A DNA stretch of 64,000 nucleotides from Corynebacterium efficiens YS-314 (GCF_000011305.1 NC_004369.1:3083091-3147090), one strand, 5' to 3'. Positions 46,697-56,908 are shown, counted from the first letter of the stretch. The notes: generated by a model not told the origin, from the letters alone. Program-made: numbers and translations.

Positions 46697-49600
46697 GTGA
46701 GTTCCACTCCGATGAATCCGGGGCAACCCAAGGGACAACGCTCCCGGATTGTTACTCCGACCCCTCCGGCCCCCGTGCCGGAGACCCGTAAGAAACAACC
46801 ACCCCGCAACCCGGCACCCTCCGGCGAGGACCGGTCCAGCCTGAAGAGCGCGCCCACCGGGGCGGTCTACCGACCCGCGCCGAAGGAGGCGGGACAGACC
46901 CGTCAGGAGCAGCCAGCTCCCGTGACCCCGGCGACACCGACGGCACCTGCGACCCCGGCGGCCCCTGCGGCATCCGCGAAGGCGGTGGCCCCGGCATCCA
47001 CCCCGGCATCCACCCCGGCGCGCACCACGTCGGGCACCACGGCCGCACCCGCCGGGGTTGTACCCGCCGAGGCCGCCGCCGAGAACACCGCCACGGTCAA
47101 CGAGGCCGTGCCCGGAACCGCCTCCCGGTCCGCGGCCCAGTCCGACTCCCGCGACGCCTCGGGGTCCGCGGGTGGTGACACCACCGACGGCGGTGATGAC
47201 CACCGTGGTGGTGGCACCGCGCTGGCCACCGACGACCGCGAGGACCCCCCGGCGCGCCGGGAGACCTCCGATGCGGATGTGGTGCGCTCCACCGGATCCA
47301 TGGCGGTGGCCACCCTGTTGAGCCGTATCACCGGGTTCCTGCGCACCGTCATGATCGGTGCGGCGCTGTCCCCGGCGATTGCATCGGCGTTCAACACCGC
47401 CAACACGCTACCCAACCTCATCACCGAGATCGTCCTCGGTGCCGTGCTCACCTCCCTGGTGGTGCCGGTGCTCACCCGCGCAGAACGCGAGGACGCGGAC
47501 CGGGGGTCCGGGTTCTTCCGACGGCTGCTCACCCTGTCGGTGACGCTGCTCGGTGGTGTCACCCTGCTGTCGGTGATCGGTGCGCCACTGCTGACGCGGA
47601 TGATGCTGGATGTCGACGGTGAGGTCAACGTCGGCATGTCCACGGCGTTCGCCTACTGGCTGTTGCCGCAGATCTTCTTCTACGGCCTGTTCTCGCTGTT
47701 CATGGCGGTGCTCAACACCCGGGAGATCTTCAAACCCGGTGCGTGGGCGCCGGTGGTCAACAATGTCATCTCCCTGGTCGTGCTGGGCACCTACATGGTG
47801 ATGCCGTGGCGCCTGGCTCAGGATGCGCAGGTGGGTCTGTTCGACCCGCAGATCGTGTTCCTGGGTGTGGGCACCACCCTGGGTGTGGTGGTGCAGACCC
47901 TGATCATGGTGCCGTACCTGCGTCGGGCGGGCATTGATCTGCGCCCCCTGTGGGGATTGGATGACCGCCTCAAGCAGTTCGGTGGCATGGCCATGGCCAT
48001 TGTTGTCTACGTGGCCATCTCGCAGCTGGGATATGTGATCACCACCCGCATCGCCTCCCTGGCGGATGCGGCCGCGCCGTTTATCTACCAGCAGCACTGG
48101 CTGCTGCTGCAGGTGCCCTACGGCATCATCGGCGTGACCCTGCTGACCGCCATCATGCCGCGTCTGTCGCGCAACGCCGCCGACGGTGATGACCGCGCCG
48201 TGGTCGCCGATCTCGGCCTGGGGTCCAAACTGACCTTCATCGCCCTGATCCCGATCGTGGTGTTCTTCACCGTCTTCGGTGTGCCGATCGCCAATGCCCT
48301 GTTCCAGTGGGGTGAGTTCGATGCCGCCTCGGCGAACATCCTGGGTTGGACCCTGAGCTTCTCCGCGTTCACGCTGCTGCCCTATGCGCTGGTGCTGCTG
48401 CATCTGCGTGTGTTCTACGCCCGTGAGGAGGCGTGGACCCCCACCTTCATCATCGCGGGCATCACCGTCACCAAGATCGTGTTGTCGCTGGCCGCCCCGG
48501 TGCTGTCCAACTCCCCGGAGCGGGTGGTGGTGCTGCTCGGTGCGGCCAACGGTTTCGGTTTCGTCGCCGGTGCGGTGATCGGTGCCTACCTGCTGCGCCG
48601 CAAGCTGGGACTGCTGGGCATGCGCTCGGTGCTGAAGACCTCCCTGTGGGCACTGGGATCCGCCCTGGTCGGTGCCGGCGTGGCCTGGTTGTTGGGCATG
48701 GGTATCGAGGCCGTCATGGGTGATTTCCTCTTCGGCACCCTGGGGTCCTTCGGCTACCTGATCTACCTCGGTGTCATCGGCGTGGTGTTCCTCATCGGTA
48801 CCGGTGCGGTGCTGTCCCGGTCCCGCCTGCCCGAGGTGCAGAACCTGGGCAAGGCACTGGCCCGCATCCCCGGCATGGGTCGTTTCATCCGCCCGAATGA
48901 GGAACTGTCCCTCGATGTCGGCGAGGTCTCCGAGCAGGAGCTGTCCACCCAGATCATCGTGGCCAATGAGTTCGCCTCCACCCCGGTTCCGCCGCCGATG
49001 TCCGCGGGTATCGTCCGTGGCCCGCGTCTGGTGCCGGGCGCACCGGTGTCCGATGGTGCCTTCCGTCTGCTGGCCGATCACGGTGGTGTGCCGGGTGCCC
49101 GGTTCTGGCAGGCCCGCGAGGCCGAGACCGGCCGCGAGGTGGCACTGATCTTCGTCGACACCTCCGGCAACGCCCCCTACGCACCGTTGACACCTGCGGC
49201 CGCCGCCGGTGTGGCCTATGAGGTGCAGCGTCGCACTAAGAAACTCGCCGCCCTGAACAGCCCGGCGATCGCGCCGAATATCCGCACCCGCGCCTACCGC
49301 AACGGCTGCCTAATCGTCGCCGACTGGATCCCGGGCAGCTCCCTGGCCCGGGTCGCCGAGGACGGCGCCGACCCCCGCGCCGCCTCCTACGCCATGGCGG
49401 ACCTCACCGACGCGATGGCCGACGCCCATGCCGCCGGCATCCCCCTCGGCCTGGACAACAAGTCCCGCATCCGCATCAACACCGACGGGCATGCCGTCCT
49501 GGCGTTCCCGGCGGTGCTGCCCGAGGCCAGCCGCGAACGCGATGTCGCCTCCCTCGCCGCCGCGCTCGATATGCTTATCGACGCCTCCTCCGCACCCGCC

Positions 49601-50449
49601 GACGTCACGGTGCTGTGTTCCGAGGCGCGCGCCTACAACGCCAAAACCGACGACACCTCCGATGAGACCGTCGATCCGGAGACCCTGCACGGCCTGGCCG
49701 ACGCCCTGCGTGCCTGCGGGCTGCACACCGGGGATGAGGAACCCGCACAGCTGCAGGTGGACACCGAACGCACCCCGCGCCCGACCAGGCGCTCCGGTTT
49801 CGGTGCACCGGAGTACTCGGTGAAGATGATGGCCCTGATCGCCCTCGTGGTGTTCCTGCTGGTGTCCATGGTGGCCGTGGTGACCGCCTTCCTCACCAGT
49901 CTGATCAGTGCCGACAATGAGGAATCCCCGCTCGCCTCCGCCGACACAGTGGTGACCTCCCCGGCCGGGTCGGGTGACACCGAGGACACCGACATCGCCG
50001 AACCCGTTGGCCCACCGCTGTACCGCTCCCTCTCCTCCGCCCATGAGTGGGATGAGGGCAGGCGCGACGAGGTGGATACGGTGACCGACGGGGACACCTC
50101 CACCGCCTGGACCTCCACCGGTTCCGAGGGGCTGCTGATCACACTGGAGGATCCCACCCAGCTCGCGCATGTGATCCTCACCCCGGGTACCGGCGCCGAC
50201 TCAAGCGTCACCTCCACCGTGAAGCTGTTCGCCTTCACCACCGACGCGCCCCGCTCCCTGTCCAGCGGCATTGAGATCGGGGAGATCATCTTCGCCTCCC
50301 GCAGCATCACCCACACCATCGAGCAGCCCGACAACCTGCCCGCCAATGTGGAATCCGTGGTGATCTGGGTGGAGGAGGTCACCTCCACCGACACCTCGGA
50401 GGATGATCCGGTCATGCAGATCGCCGAGGTGGAGATGGTGGGCTGGTAA
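46697..50449 (+). CDS. murJ: Lipid II flippase MurJ with pseudokinase and discoidin-like C-terminal domains
   Basis: 1250 residues from GTG 46697. An N-terminal Ala/Pro-rich cytosolic tail (~1-200) precedes the MurJ/MviN core of ~14 helices (~205-740; STGSMAVATLLSRITGFLRT, FNTANTLPNL). Then comes a kinase-like domain (~790-1030) in which I cannot see an intact HRD/DFG pair, a helix (~1045-1070), and an extracellular domain of discoidin type (TVTDGDTSTAWTSTG..., ~1125-1250). MurJ flips lipid II across the membrane. The mycobacterial homologue Rv3910 has the same design, and its pseudokinase recruits an FHA protein. Confidence 0.92.
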   Translation: MSSTPMNPGQPKGQRSRIVTPTPPAPVPETRKKQPPRNPAPSGEDRSSLKSAPTGAVYRPAPKEAGQTRQEQPAPVTPATPTAPATPAAPAASAKAVAPASTPASTPARTTSGTTAAPAGVVPAEAAAENTATVNEAVPGTASRSAAQSDSRDASGSAGGDTTDGGDDHRGGGTALATDDREDPPARRETSDADVVRSTGSMAVATLLSRITGFLRTVMIGAALSPAIASAFNTANTLPNLITEIVLGAVLTSLVVPVLTRAEREDADRGSGFFRRLLTLSVTLLGGVTLLSVIGAPLLTRMMLDVDGEVNVGMSTAFAYWLLPQIFFYGLFSLFMAVLNTREIFKPGAWAPVVNNVISLVVLGTYMVMPWRLAQDAQVGLFDPQIVFLGVGTTLGVVVQTLIMVPYLRRAGIDLRPLWGLDDRLKQFGGMAMAIVVYVAISQLGYVITTRIASLADAAAPFIYQQHWLLLQVPYGIIGVTLLTAIMPRLSRNAADGDDRAVVADLGLGSKLTFIALIPIVVFFTVFGVPIANALFQWGEFDAASANILGWTLSFSAFTLLPYALVLLHLRVFYAREEAWTPTFIIAGITVTKIVLSLAAPVLSNSPERVVVLLGAANGFGFVAGAVIGAYLLRRKLGLLGMRSVLKTSLWALGSALVGAGVAWLLGMGIEAVMGDFLFGTLGSFGYLIYLGVIGVVFLIGTGAVLSRSRLPEVQNLGKALARIPGMGRFIRPNEELSLDVGEVSEQELSTQIIVANEFASTPVPPPMSAGIVRGPRLVPGAPVSDGAFRLLADHGGVPGARFWQAREAETGREVALIFVDTSGNAPYAPLTPAAAAGVAYEVQRRTKKLAALNSPAIAPNIRTRAYRNGCLIVADWIPGSSLARVAEDGADPRAASYAMADLTDAMADAHAAGIPLGLDNKSRIRINTDGHAVLAFPAVLPEASRERDVASLAAALDMLIDASSAPADVTVLCSEARAYNAKTDDTSDETVDPETLHGLADALRACGLHTGDEEPAQLQVDTERTPRPTRRSGFGAPEYSVKMMALIALVVFLLVSMVAVVTAFLTSLISADNEESPLASADTVVTSPAGSGDTEDTDIAEPVGPPLYRSLSSAHEWDEGRRDEVDTVTDGDTSTAWTSTGSEGLLITLEDPTQLAHVILTPGTGADSSVTSTVKLFAFTTDAPRSLSSGIEIGEIIFASRSITHTIEQPDNLPANVESVVIWVEEVTSTDTSEDDPVMQIAEVEMVGW

Positions 50450-50471
50450 CCCCTCCATAGGCGATTCCCGT

Positions 50472-50515
50472 CACCGCGGGTCACCCCGGGCATGTGCCCA
50501 CGGGTGGCCCGCGGT
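50472..50515 (+). terminator. Terminator-like hairpin after murJ
   Basis: A 15-bp stem, CACCGCGGGTCACCC with GGGTGGCCCGCGGTG, with one T-G wobble and a 14-base loop. It starts 22 bases after the murJ stop and lacks a strong T-run. The rest of the 375-bp interval 50450-50824 holds no gene; it must contain the sigM promoter, which I could not place. Confidence 0.55.
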
Positions 50516-50824
50516 GTCCGTTTGATCGGGTGGGAGATCGCATCAGTGGACAACCCCCTACCAAAGAGCTGAAACCCAACTGTGTAGATGCTGAGTTACC
50601 TCCCTGCAATTCAACATAGAAGACATGCTCACCGGGGTGGGCAGGGTCTTATATGCCATATCACCTTTGACAGAGTGTCAGCTCACCACCGGCATCACAT
50701 TTGACATCACTGCCCACTGGAATGGGAATCCCGCGTGCCACGGGGCAGGGCGACCCACATACTGGGGGCACCAGATAGCGGCGGAGGGGGCACCGGGGAG
50801 TGTTCCACTGAGCGGGGGAAAGCA

Positions 50825-51490
50825 GTGACAGTCACACCGGAGGCCACCACCATCAACCACCCACCGGGTGATGACCCCACCGACGCGGAACTGGTGGCCA
50901 CCTACATCGGGGGAGATGCCCGGGCGTTTGCCACCATCATCACCCGCCATGAACGACACCTGAAATGGGCGGCACGCAGATACAGCCGCAACGAGGACGA
51001 CGCCCACGACATCCTCCAGGAGGCACTCCTCAAAGCCAGCCGCAACATGCACCTCTACCGCGCGGAGGCAGCCCTGTCGACCTGGCTTCACAAACTCGTT
51101 CTCAACTCCGGTTTCGACTGGGCCAAACACCGCACCCGCAGGGAACTGGCCATCCTCGACGACACCGAGACCACACCCGCGGAGGATCCCCGCCTGACCG
51201 TCGACCCCCTGGGTTACCTCGATGTGGCCCTGACCATCCGCCAGGCCATGGACCAGCTCCACGTCGACCAGCGCAACGCCCTGCTCCTGGTGGACCTCGG
51301 CGGATACGGCATCGAGGATGTGGCGCGGCTCGAGGGGGTGAAACCCGGAACGATCAAGTCCCGTCGGGCCCGGGCCAAACGACAGCTGCGGGGACTGCTG
51401 CAGGCGGATTTCTTCGCCGGAGGGACGACAGACCCGGTCATAGAGGAGGGCGGGGGAATTTCCCCCACCGGTGCAGGCGTTGTGAAGTAG
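50825..51490 (+). CDS. sigM: ECF sigma factor SigM
   Basis: 221 residues from GTG 50825. Region 2 (AFATIITRHERHLKWAARRYSRNEDDAHDILQEALLKA cut as NEDDAHDILQEAL, with LSTWLHKLVLNSGFDWAKHR) and region 4 (MDQLHVDQRNALLLVDLGGYGIEDVARLEGVKPGTIKSRRARAK) are intact. In C. glutamicum SigM controls disulphide-stress genes including trxB and trxC. It sits between murJ and trxB as in mycobacteria, but without the anti-sigma gene that follows mycobacterial sigM. Confidence 0.92.
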   Translation: MTVTPEATTINHPPGDDPTDAELVATYIGGDARAFATIITRHERHLKWAARRYSRNEDDAHDILQEALLKASRNMHLYRAEAALSTWLHKLVLNSGFDWAKHRTRRELAILDDTETTPAEDPRLTVDPLGYLDVALTIRQAMDQLHVDQRNALLLVDLGGYGIEDVARLEGVKPGTIKSRRARAKRQLRGLLQADFFAGGTTDPVIEEGGGISPTGAGVVK

Positions 51491-51527
51491 TGAACACCAC
51501 GGTCATCCTGTGATATTGGAACAATCA

Positions 51528-51556
51528 GGAACCTTTATCCGGGGCAGATGCGTTGA
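51528..51556 (+). promoter_or_regulatory. SigM-type promoter of trxB
   Basis: GGAACC (51528-51533), 17-base spacer, CGTTGA (51551-51556). This resembles the SigM consensus reported for C. glutamicum (GGGAAT, 16-17, YGTTGA-like). It lies 138 bases before the trxB start and after sigM, fitting direct control of trxB by SigM. Confidence 0.65.
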
Positions 51557-51693
51557 ATGAGAAGCAGTGTCCAAATAGGGAGACCGTTCCCGGGCACCTA
51601 CACTTCATGATGATGTGCTAACGCACCCAGCACACACCCGGTGGGGTCGCCACCGTGGGAAGAACAACCGCGTAGAAGGAAACCAGGAAGTCC

Positions 51694-52635
51694 ATGTCTG
51701 AAGAACAGTCCAAGATCCACGACGTCGCCATCATCGGCTCCGGCCCCGCCGGATACACCGCGGCCATCTACGCCGCGCGTGCCGATCTCAAGCCGATCAT
51801 GTTCGAGGGTTATGAATACGGCGGTTCCCTCATGACAACCACCGATGTGGAGAACTTCCCCGGTTTCCAGGACGGCATCATGGGCCCGGAGCTCATGGAG
51901 AACATGCGCGCCCAGGCCGAACGCTTCGGCACCGATCTGCGCATGGAACTCGTGGACCGCGTTGACCTCACCGGTGACATCAAGAAGATCTGGGTCGGTG
52001 ATGATGAGTACCAGGCACGCGCCGTCATCCTCTCCATGGGTTCCGCACCCCGCTACCTGGGAATACCGGGTGAGAAGGAGCTGCTCGGCCGTGGCGTCTC
52101 CGCCTGCGCGACCTGCGACGGCTTCTTCTTCCGTGACCAGGACATCGCCGTCATCGGTGGCGGCGACTCCGCCATGGAGGAGGCCACCTTCCTGACCAAG
52201 TTCGCCCGCTCGGTCACCATCGTGCACCGCCGTGAGGAGTTCCGCGCCAGCGCCATCATGCTGGAGCGCGCGCAGAAGAATGAGAAGATCCGGTTTGTCA
52301 CCAACAAGACCGTCGAAGAAGTCATCGAGAACGACGGCAAGGTTGCCGGCCTGAAGCTGAAGGACACCGTCACCGGTGAGCTGTCCGATCTGGATGTCAC
52401 CGCCATGTTCGTGGCCATCGGCCACGATCCGCGCTCCGAGATGCTCGTGGGCCAGGTGGAGCTGGACTCCTCCAACTACGTGGTGGCCGAGCACCCCTCC
52501 ACCCGCACCAACGTCCCCGGCGTCTTCGCCGCAGGTGACCTGGTGGACAGCCACTACCAGCAGGCCATCACCGCCGCCGGTTCCGGTTGCCGCGCCGCCA
52601 TCGACGCGGAGAACTACCTGGCCAACCAGATATAA
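51694..52635 (+). CDS. trxB: Thioredoxin reductase
   Basis: A 313-residue flavoprotein. The FAD-binding [16 protein letters not shown] (~14-29), redox-active CATCDG (Cys ~138 and ~141), NADPH-binding [10 protein letters not shown] (~157) and FAD-binding [10 protein letters not shown] (~280) are all in place. It passes electrons from NADPH to thioredoxin TrxC, encoded next. The ribosome binding site is AGGAAG before ATG 51694. Induction by disulphide stress through SigM is likely. Confidence 0.96.
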   Translation: MSEEQSKIHDVAIIGSGPAGYTAAIYAARADLKPIMFEGYEYGGSLMTTTDVENFPGFQDGIMGPELMENMRAQAERFGTDLRMELVDRVDLTGDIKKIWVGDDEYQARAVILSMGSAPRYLGIPGEKELLGRGVSACATCDGFFFRDQDIAVIGGGDSAMEEATFLTKFARSVTIVHRREEFRASAIMLERAQKNEKIRFVTNKTVEEVIENDGKVAGLKLKDTVTGELSDLDVTAMFVAIGHDPRSEMLVGQVELDSSNYVVAEHPSTRTNVPGVFAAGDLVDSHYQQAITAAGSGCRAAIDAENYLANQI

Positions 52636-52865
52636 GATATTATTAATACCAGCAGTTTTAGACGTGGGTCGAAACGTATCCGAGTTGTTGTCGTTTCGTG
52701 GCCAAGCAGATCGGCCCCCGCACCCCAGAACAATTAGCCTTGGTGAATGCGTCGAAAAGCACCGTCTGAGCACGGGGAACGGCACACCATGGTCGTGATA
52801 CTCCCCGCGTCGGCACGCCCCTGTCCGGGTGTTTTCGCCACCACCATCAGTTAAAAGGAACAACC

Positions 52866-53189
52866 ATGAGCAATGTAATCGCAGTAACCGAACAGACCTT
52901 CAAATCCACCGTCGTCGAGTCCGACAAGCCGGTCCTCGTCGACTTCTGGGCGGAGTGGTGTGGGCCCTGCAAGAAGCTGAGCCCCATCATTGAGGAGATC
53001 GCCGGTGAATACGGGGACAAAATCGTTGTGGCCAGCGTCGATGTCGATGCTGAGCGCACCCTGGGTGCAATGTTTCAGATCATGTCCATCCCATCTGTGC
53101 TGATCTTCAAGGGTGGCCAGAAGGTGGACGAATTCGTGGGTCTGCGCCCCAAGACCGAGATCGTGGCAAAGCTGGAACAGCACCTCTAA
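52866..53189 (+). CDS. trxC: Thioredoxin
   Basis: A 107-residue classical thioredoxin with VDFWAEWCGPCKKLSP (active Cys 32/35 type), the cis-Pro in IMSIPSVLIFKGG (~76) and the usual C-terminal helix. It reduces disulphides in cytosolic proteins and is recycled by TrxB. AAAAGGAA precedes ATG 52866. The 230-bp gap after trxB may hold a second promoter, but I see no clear boxes. Confidence 0.96.
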   Translation: MSNVIAVTEQTFKSTVVESDKPVLVDFWAEWCGPCKKLSPIIEEIAGEYGDKIVVASVDVDAERTLGAMFQIMSIPSVLIFKGGQKVDEFVGLRPKTEIVAKLEQHL

Positions 53190-53254
53190 CTGATAGTCTA
53201 TTAGTAAGAATTCAGAAATAGATTCGACGAACCAGTGAACATCCGGAAGCACCA

Positions 53255-54475
53255 ATGGGGTGCGGTGTGAACAGCGAGAGGACCAGGGTGTCAGACGTCT
53301 TGAGGGTTGGTGATCGCAGCCCCCGTGTAGCCGAGGTACGCAATACGCTTGCGCGCCTCGGTGTGATCGAAGGATACGACCGGGACATGGCCACACGGTC
53401 AGAGTCCCGCAAGTTCCGTGAAGAGGATACGTACTTCGACGATGGGTTGAGCGAACACCTCAAGGCCTTCCAGCAGGCCCGCGGGATCATCCCCACGGGC
53501 TTCATCGACGACCTCACCCTCCGCGTACTACGCGAGGCCTCCTACACCCTGGGCGCCCGTGTCCTGTCCTACCAGCCGGGCAACAACCTGGTCGGTGATG
53601 ACGTGGTGGAGATGCAGACCCACCTGCAGGAACTCGGGTTCTACCGCGAGCGTATCGACGGCCGCTTCGGCGAATACACCCACAGTGCCGTCATGGACTA
53701 CCAGCTCAACTACGGTCTGCAGGTCGACGGCATCTGCGGCCCGGACACCATCCGCGCACTGTCCCGCCTGGGCCTGCGCATCACCGGTGGTTCCGCCCAC
53801 GCGATCCAAGAGCGCGAACGTGTGCGCAGCGCCGGTCCGCGTCTCGCGGGCAAACGCGTGGTCATCGACCCCTGGCTCGGTGGCGCCAACAGGGGACAGG
53901 TCGTCGATGGCCCCTATGGCACGATCAGTGAATCCGAGATCCTCTGGGATCTGGCGACCCGCCTCGAGGGCCGCATGATCGCCGCCGGCATGGAGACGAT
54001 CCTCTCCCGTCCCCACATGGATGACCCCTCGGTGGCGGACCGCGCATCCATCGCCAACGCCTTCGACGCCGACCTCACGCTCACGCTACAGTGCGATGCC
54101 TACCCGAATGAGAAAGCCAACGGCGTGGCCACCTTCTACTTCGGTTCGGTCAACGGTGCCAGCTCCATGGTGGGGGAGACGCTGTCGTCCTACATCGTCA
54201 AGGAGATCGCCGCCCGCACACCGCTGAACAACTGCGGCAGTCACGCCCGCACCTGGGACATGCTGCGCATGACCCGGATGCCCACCGTGGAGATCGTCAC
54301 CGGGTACCTCACCAACCCCGAGGACCTCGCAGTGATGACCGATCCGACCATGCGGGACCGCATCGCCGAGGCCATCGTCGTCGCCGTCAAGCGTCTCTAC
54401 CTGCTGGATGAGGACGAACAGCCCAAGACCGGCACCTTCAAGTTCAGCCAACTGCTCAAATCCGAAGCTGAATAG
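53255..54475 (+). CDS. cwlM: CwlM-like peptidoglycan regulator with a degenerate amidase domain
   Basis: 406 residues from ATG 53255 (GTG 53288, with GAGAGGA upstream, is a good alternative). Two peptidoglycan-binding domains (VLRVGDRSPRVAEVRNTLARLG ~13; DVVEMQTHLQELGFYRERIDG ~115) precede an Amidase_3 fold (~195-385). Both zinc-binding histidines appear lost: the expected DPGHGG is DPWLGG, and the LHCDAH-type site is LQCDAY. Glu in SESEIL remains. Mycobacterial CwlM controls peptidoglycan precursor synthesis (MurA) rather than cutting the wall; this sequence is compatible with only such a role. Confidence 0.88.
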   Translation: MGCGVNSERTRVSDVLRVGDRSPRVAEVRNTLARLGVIEGYDRDMATRSESRKFREEDTYFDDGLSEHLKAFQQARGIIPTGFIDDLTLRVLREASYTLGARVLSYQPGNNLVGDDVVEMQTHLQELGFYRERIDGRFGEYTHSAVMDYQLNYGLQVDGICGPDTIRALSRLGLRITGGSAHAIQERERVRSAGPRLAGKRVVIDPWLGGANRGQVVDGPYGTISESEILWDLATRLEGRMIAAGMETILSRPHMDDPSVADRASIANAFDADLTLTLQCDAYPNEKANGVATFYFGSVNGASSMVGETLSSYIVKEIAARTPLNNCGSHARTWDMLRMTRMPTVEIVTGYLTNPEDLAVMTDPTMRDRIAEAIVVAVKRLYLLDEDEQPKTGTFKFSQLLKSEAE

Positions 54476-54513
54476 GCCCGGCCGGGGACGTTTCCTGGAA
54501 GGCCGACTGCCAC

Positions 54514-54556
54514 TGCCGGGGTGGGATACCGCATGGTGCGGTATCCCACCCCGGCA
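54514..54556. terminator. Long near-perfect palindrome after cwlM
   Basis: A 20-bp perfect stem, TGCCGGGGTGGGATACCGCA, around a TGG loop. It lies 39 bases after the cwlM stop. No T-run follows, so it may be a processing/stability hairpin or a REP-like element rather than a simple terminator. Confidence 0.65.
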
Positions 54557-54611
54557 ATGTTGTGTGGGCGGGTGTCTGTGGCGGCATCGGTGGTGGGGTC
54601 ATTGGCGGGGC

Positions 54612-54700
54612 AGGAATAAGAGTTATCCTGTTATCCCCGGCTGGCGCATCCAAGGATAAGAGTTATCCTTGGATGCAGGCCCCATCGATGCAAGGATAAG
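54612..54700 (+). promoter_or_regulatory. Operator cluster upstream of the fic gene
   Basis: The unit AAGGATAA-GAG-TTATCCTT occurs as a perfect 31-bp palindrome at 54646-54676 (arms GCATCCAAGGATAA), as an imperfect copy AGGAATAA-GAG-TTATCCT at 54612-54629, and as a half-site CAAGGATAAG at 54691-54700 touching the start. Repeated dyads of this kind are typical of an autoregulated gene. Confidence 0.6.
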
Positions 54701-55438
54701 CACCATGGTTCAGTGGATTGAGCAGTTCCGGACTGCCGATGATGGCCCGGGGAGTCCCGGTGATGGCCCGGGGAGAAGCAGGCGGGCACGGGCAGGGGGA
54801 GTCTACCACGCCTACGTGCCGGCCCCCCTGGTAGAACGCCATATCCACATTCCCAGTGACCTGGCGCGGAAGGCCAGTTCCGTAGAGCAACAGATTCTGG
54901 CGATATCCATGGGTAATGAGGGAGATTCAGGGACCGGTTTGGAGGGAATCGCACGATTCCTACTCCGCTCGGAAGCCATCTCCTCATCGCGTATCGGGGG
55001 CATTGCACCCCAACCCGATAAGGTGGCCATTGCTGAATTGACCAGGTTGGACCCTGACGCCCCCGGTAAGAAACTAGCCCAATTGGTAGCAAATAATGTC
55101 CGCGTTCTGCAGGGGAAATGACTGCGCAGGATAACATCGCCGCCCAGTATCTCCTTCTGGGAAACCCGGCAGCCAGTGGTTTCCGAACCACCCAGAACTG
55201 GATTGGTGGGACGATCCATTCACCGCTCGAAGCAGAATTCGTGCCGCCCCCGCCACGCCACGTTCCGGGTCTGATGGATGACCTCGTTGATTATCTCAAT
55301 GGCGCCACCCACGGATCCCTCATCCAGGCCGCGCTGGTTCACGCCCAGTTTGAGACGATTCATCCGTTCCCCGACGGGAACGGCAGGGTGGGGCGTGCCC
55401 TGATCCACGCGGTTCTCCAACGGCGTGGATTGGTACGG

Positions 55439-56908
55439 GGTCAAGTCCGCGGGAGTGGTGTATCTGCCCTTTCGATAAAACAAGCAGCGTAACGACCTCA
55501 CGGACCATCACGAGCTAAATACTGACCCTGGCTCATGCCACATCCTTCCGGATGATCTCAGAAGTAATATCGTCCGAATCGATGATGTTCGCAGTCATCA
55601 TCGCCCTGGTCTGCTCCAAACTGGTCAACGACATGTACCGCTTCTGCTGAATCCAATCATCATGCTGTTCCGCCAGCACCGCCCCGACCAGGCGCACGAC
55701 AGCATCACGGTTGGGGAAGATGCCGACGACATCGGTGCGCCGGCGGATCTCACGATTGAGCCTCTCGGTCGGGTTATTCGACCACACCTTGGTCCACACC
55801 GCCTTCGGGCACTGCGTGAACGCCAGCAGCTCATCCAGGGCTTCTTCCAGGTAATCGGCCACATCCGGGAACTTCTGCTCACAAAAGGCCACGACCTCAC
55901 GGGCCTGACCCCACACCGATTGTGCATCCGGCTGCTGGAAGATGGTGTGGAACATCGCCGACAATGTTGGCCATTGCGTTTTCGACACCATCCCGTACAG
56001 GTTCTTGGAAAAGTGCGTGCGACACCGTTGCCAAGAGGCATTCGGCAACACCTCACCAATCGCGTGCTGAATTCCCAGGTGGGCATCACTGGTCACCAAA
56101 TAGACCTCGTTGAGCCCGCGGGCTTTGAGGTCCCGGAAGAACCCGGTCCACGATGCCACGGACTCGGCTGTGGCGACCTGCATGCCCAACAACTCCCGAT
56201 ACCCTTCGGCGTTGACACCGGTGGCCAACAGGACAGAAGTCTTGACCACTCGCCCGCCTTCACGCACCTTCATGGTCAGGGCGTCGCAGGAAACATAGAG
56301 GTAGGGTCCGGTATCAAGAGGGCGGGTGCGGAACTCTTCGACCATCTGATCAAGGTCTTTGGCCATGTCTGACACCTGGGATTTCGACAGGTTGTTGATA
56401 CCCAGGGTGGCGACCAGGTCGTTCATCCTCCTGGTGGACACACCCTTGAGGTAGCAGGTGGCGATCACGGTGGTCAAGGCTCGTTCGGCCCGGGTGCGAC
56501 GTTCCAACAGCCAGTCGGGGAAAAACGACCCGGTTCTGAGTTTGGGCACGGCGACGTCGATGGTGCCCACGCGTGTGTCGAAGTTGCGGTGGCGGTATCC
56601 GTTGCGGGTGTTAACCCGGTCCTGAGACACGGTGGCGTAGTCGGCGCCGCACACCTGGTCGGCTTGGGTGGAGAGGATCTGGTTGATGAAGCCTTGAAGC
56701 ATTTCTCGCATGAGATCGGGGGATGCTTGGGCGAGCAATTCGTCAAGGTAGGTGGTGGGGTCGATAGAATAGGGTCCAGCGGCCATCGTGGGTTGTCCTT
56801 TCGAGGATATGTAGGAGTTGAGTCGAAAGGTACCTGCGGTGGTCGCCTCATGTGTTCATGGGGTCCCTCACCGGCAGTTACAGATACACCACGCTAATGG
56901 ACACGACC
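55439..56908. mobile_element. IS256-family insertion sequence, 1470 bp
   Basis: The 8-bp target TGGTACGG is duplicated at 55431-55438 and 56909-56916. The ends share 21 of 28 bases, GGTCnnGTCCnnnnGnGTGG then TGTATCTG. One full transposase gene lies inside on the minus strand. The clean duplication and intact transposase indicate a recent insertion. Confidence 0.95.
55533..56786 (-). CDS. IS256-family (mutator-type) transposase
   Basis: A 417-residue transposase with the expected DDE residues: SCDALTMKVREGG (first Asp), LVTSDAHLG (second Asp), and NPTERLNREIRRR (Glu), plus the family's WQRCRTHFSKNL motif. Full length and no stops, so probably active. It is the only gene of the element. Confidence 0.95.
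   Translation of the reverse strand: MAAGPYSIDPTTYLDELLAQASPDLMREMLQGFINQILSTQADQVCGADYATVSQDRVNTRNGYRHRNFDTRVGTIDVAVPKLRTGSFFPDWLLERRTRAERALTTVIATCYLKGVSTRRMNDLVATLGINNLSKSQVSDMAKDLDQMVEEFRTRPLDTGPYLYVSCDALTMKVREGGRVVKTSVLLATGVNAEGYRELLGMQVATAESVASWTGFFRDLKARGLNEVYLVTSDAHLGIQHAIGEVLPNASWQRCRTHFSKNLYGMVSKTQWPTLSAMFHTIFQQPDAQSVWGQAREVVAFCEQKFPDVADYLEEALDELLAFTQCPKAVWTKVWSNNPTERLNREIRRRTDVVGIFPNRDAVVRLVGAVLAEQHDDWIQQKRYMSLTSLEQTRAMMTANIIDSDDITSEIIRKDVA

Noticed and set aside
47408..49081. 557-codon minus-strand frame opposite murJ
   Set aside because: Gln/His/Gly-rich shadow typical of frames opposite GC-rich genes.
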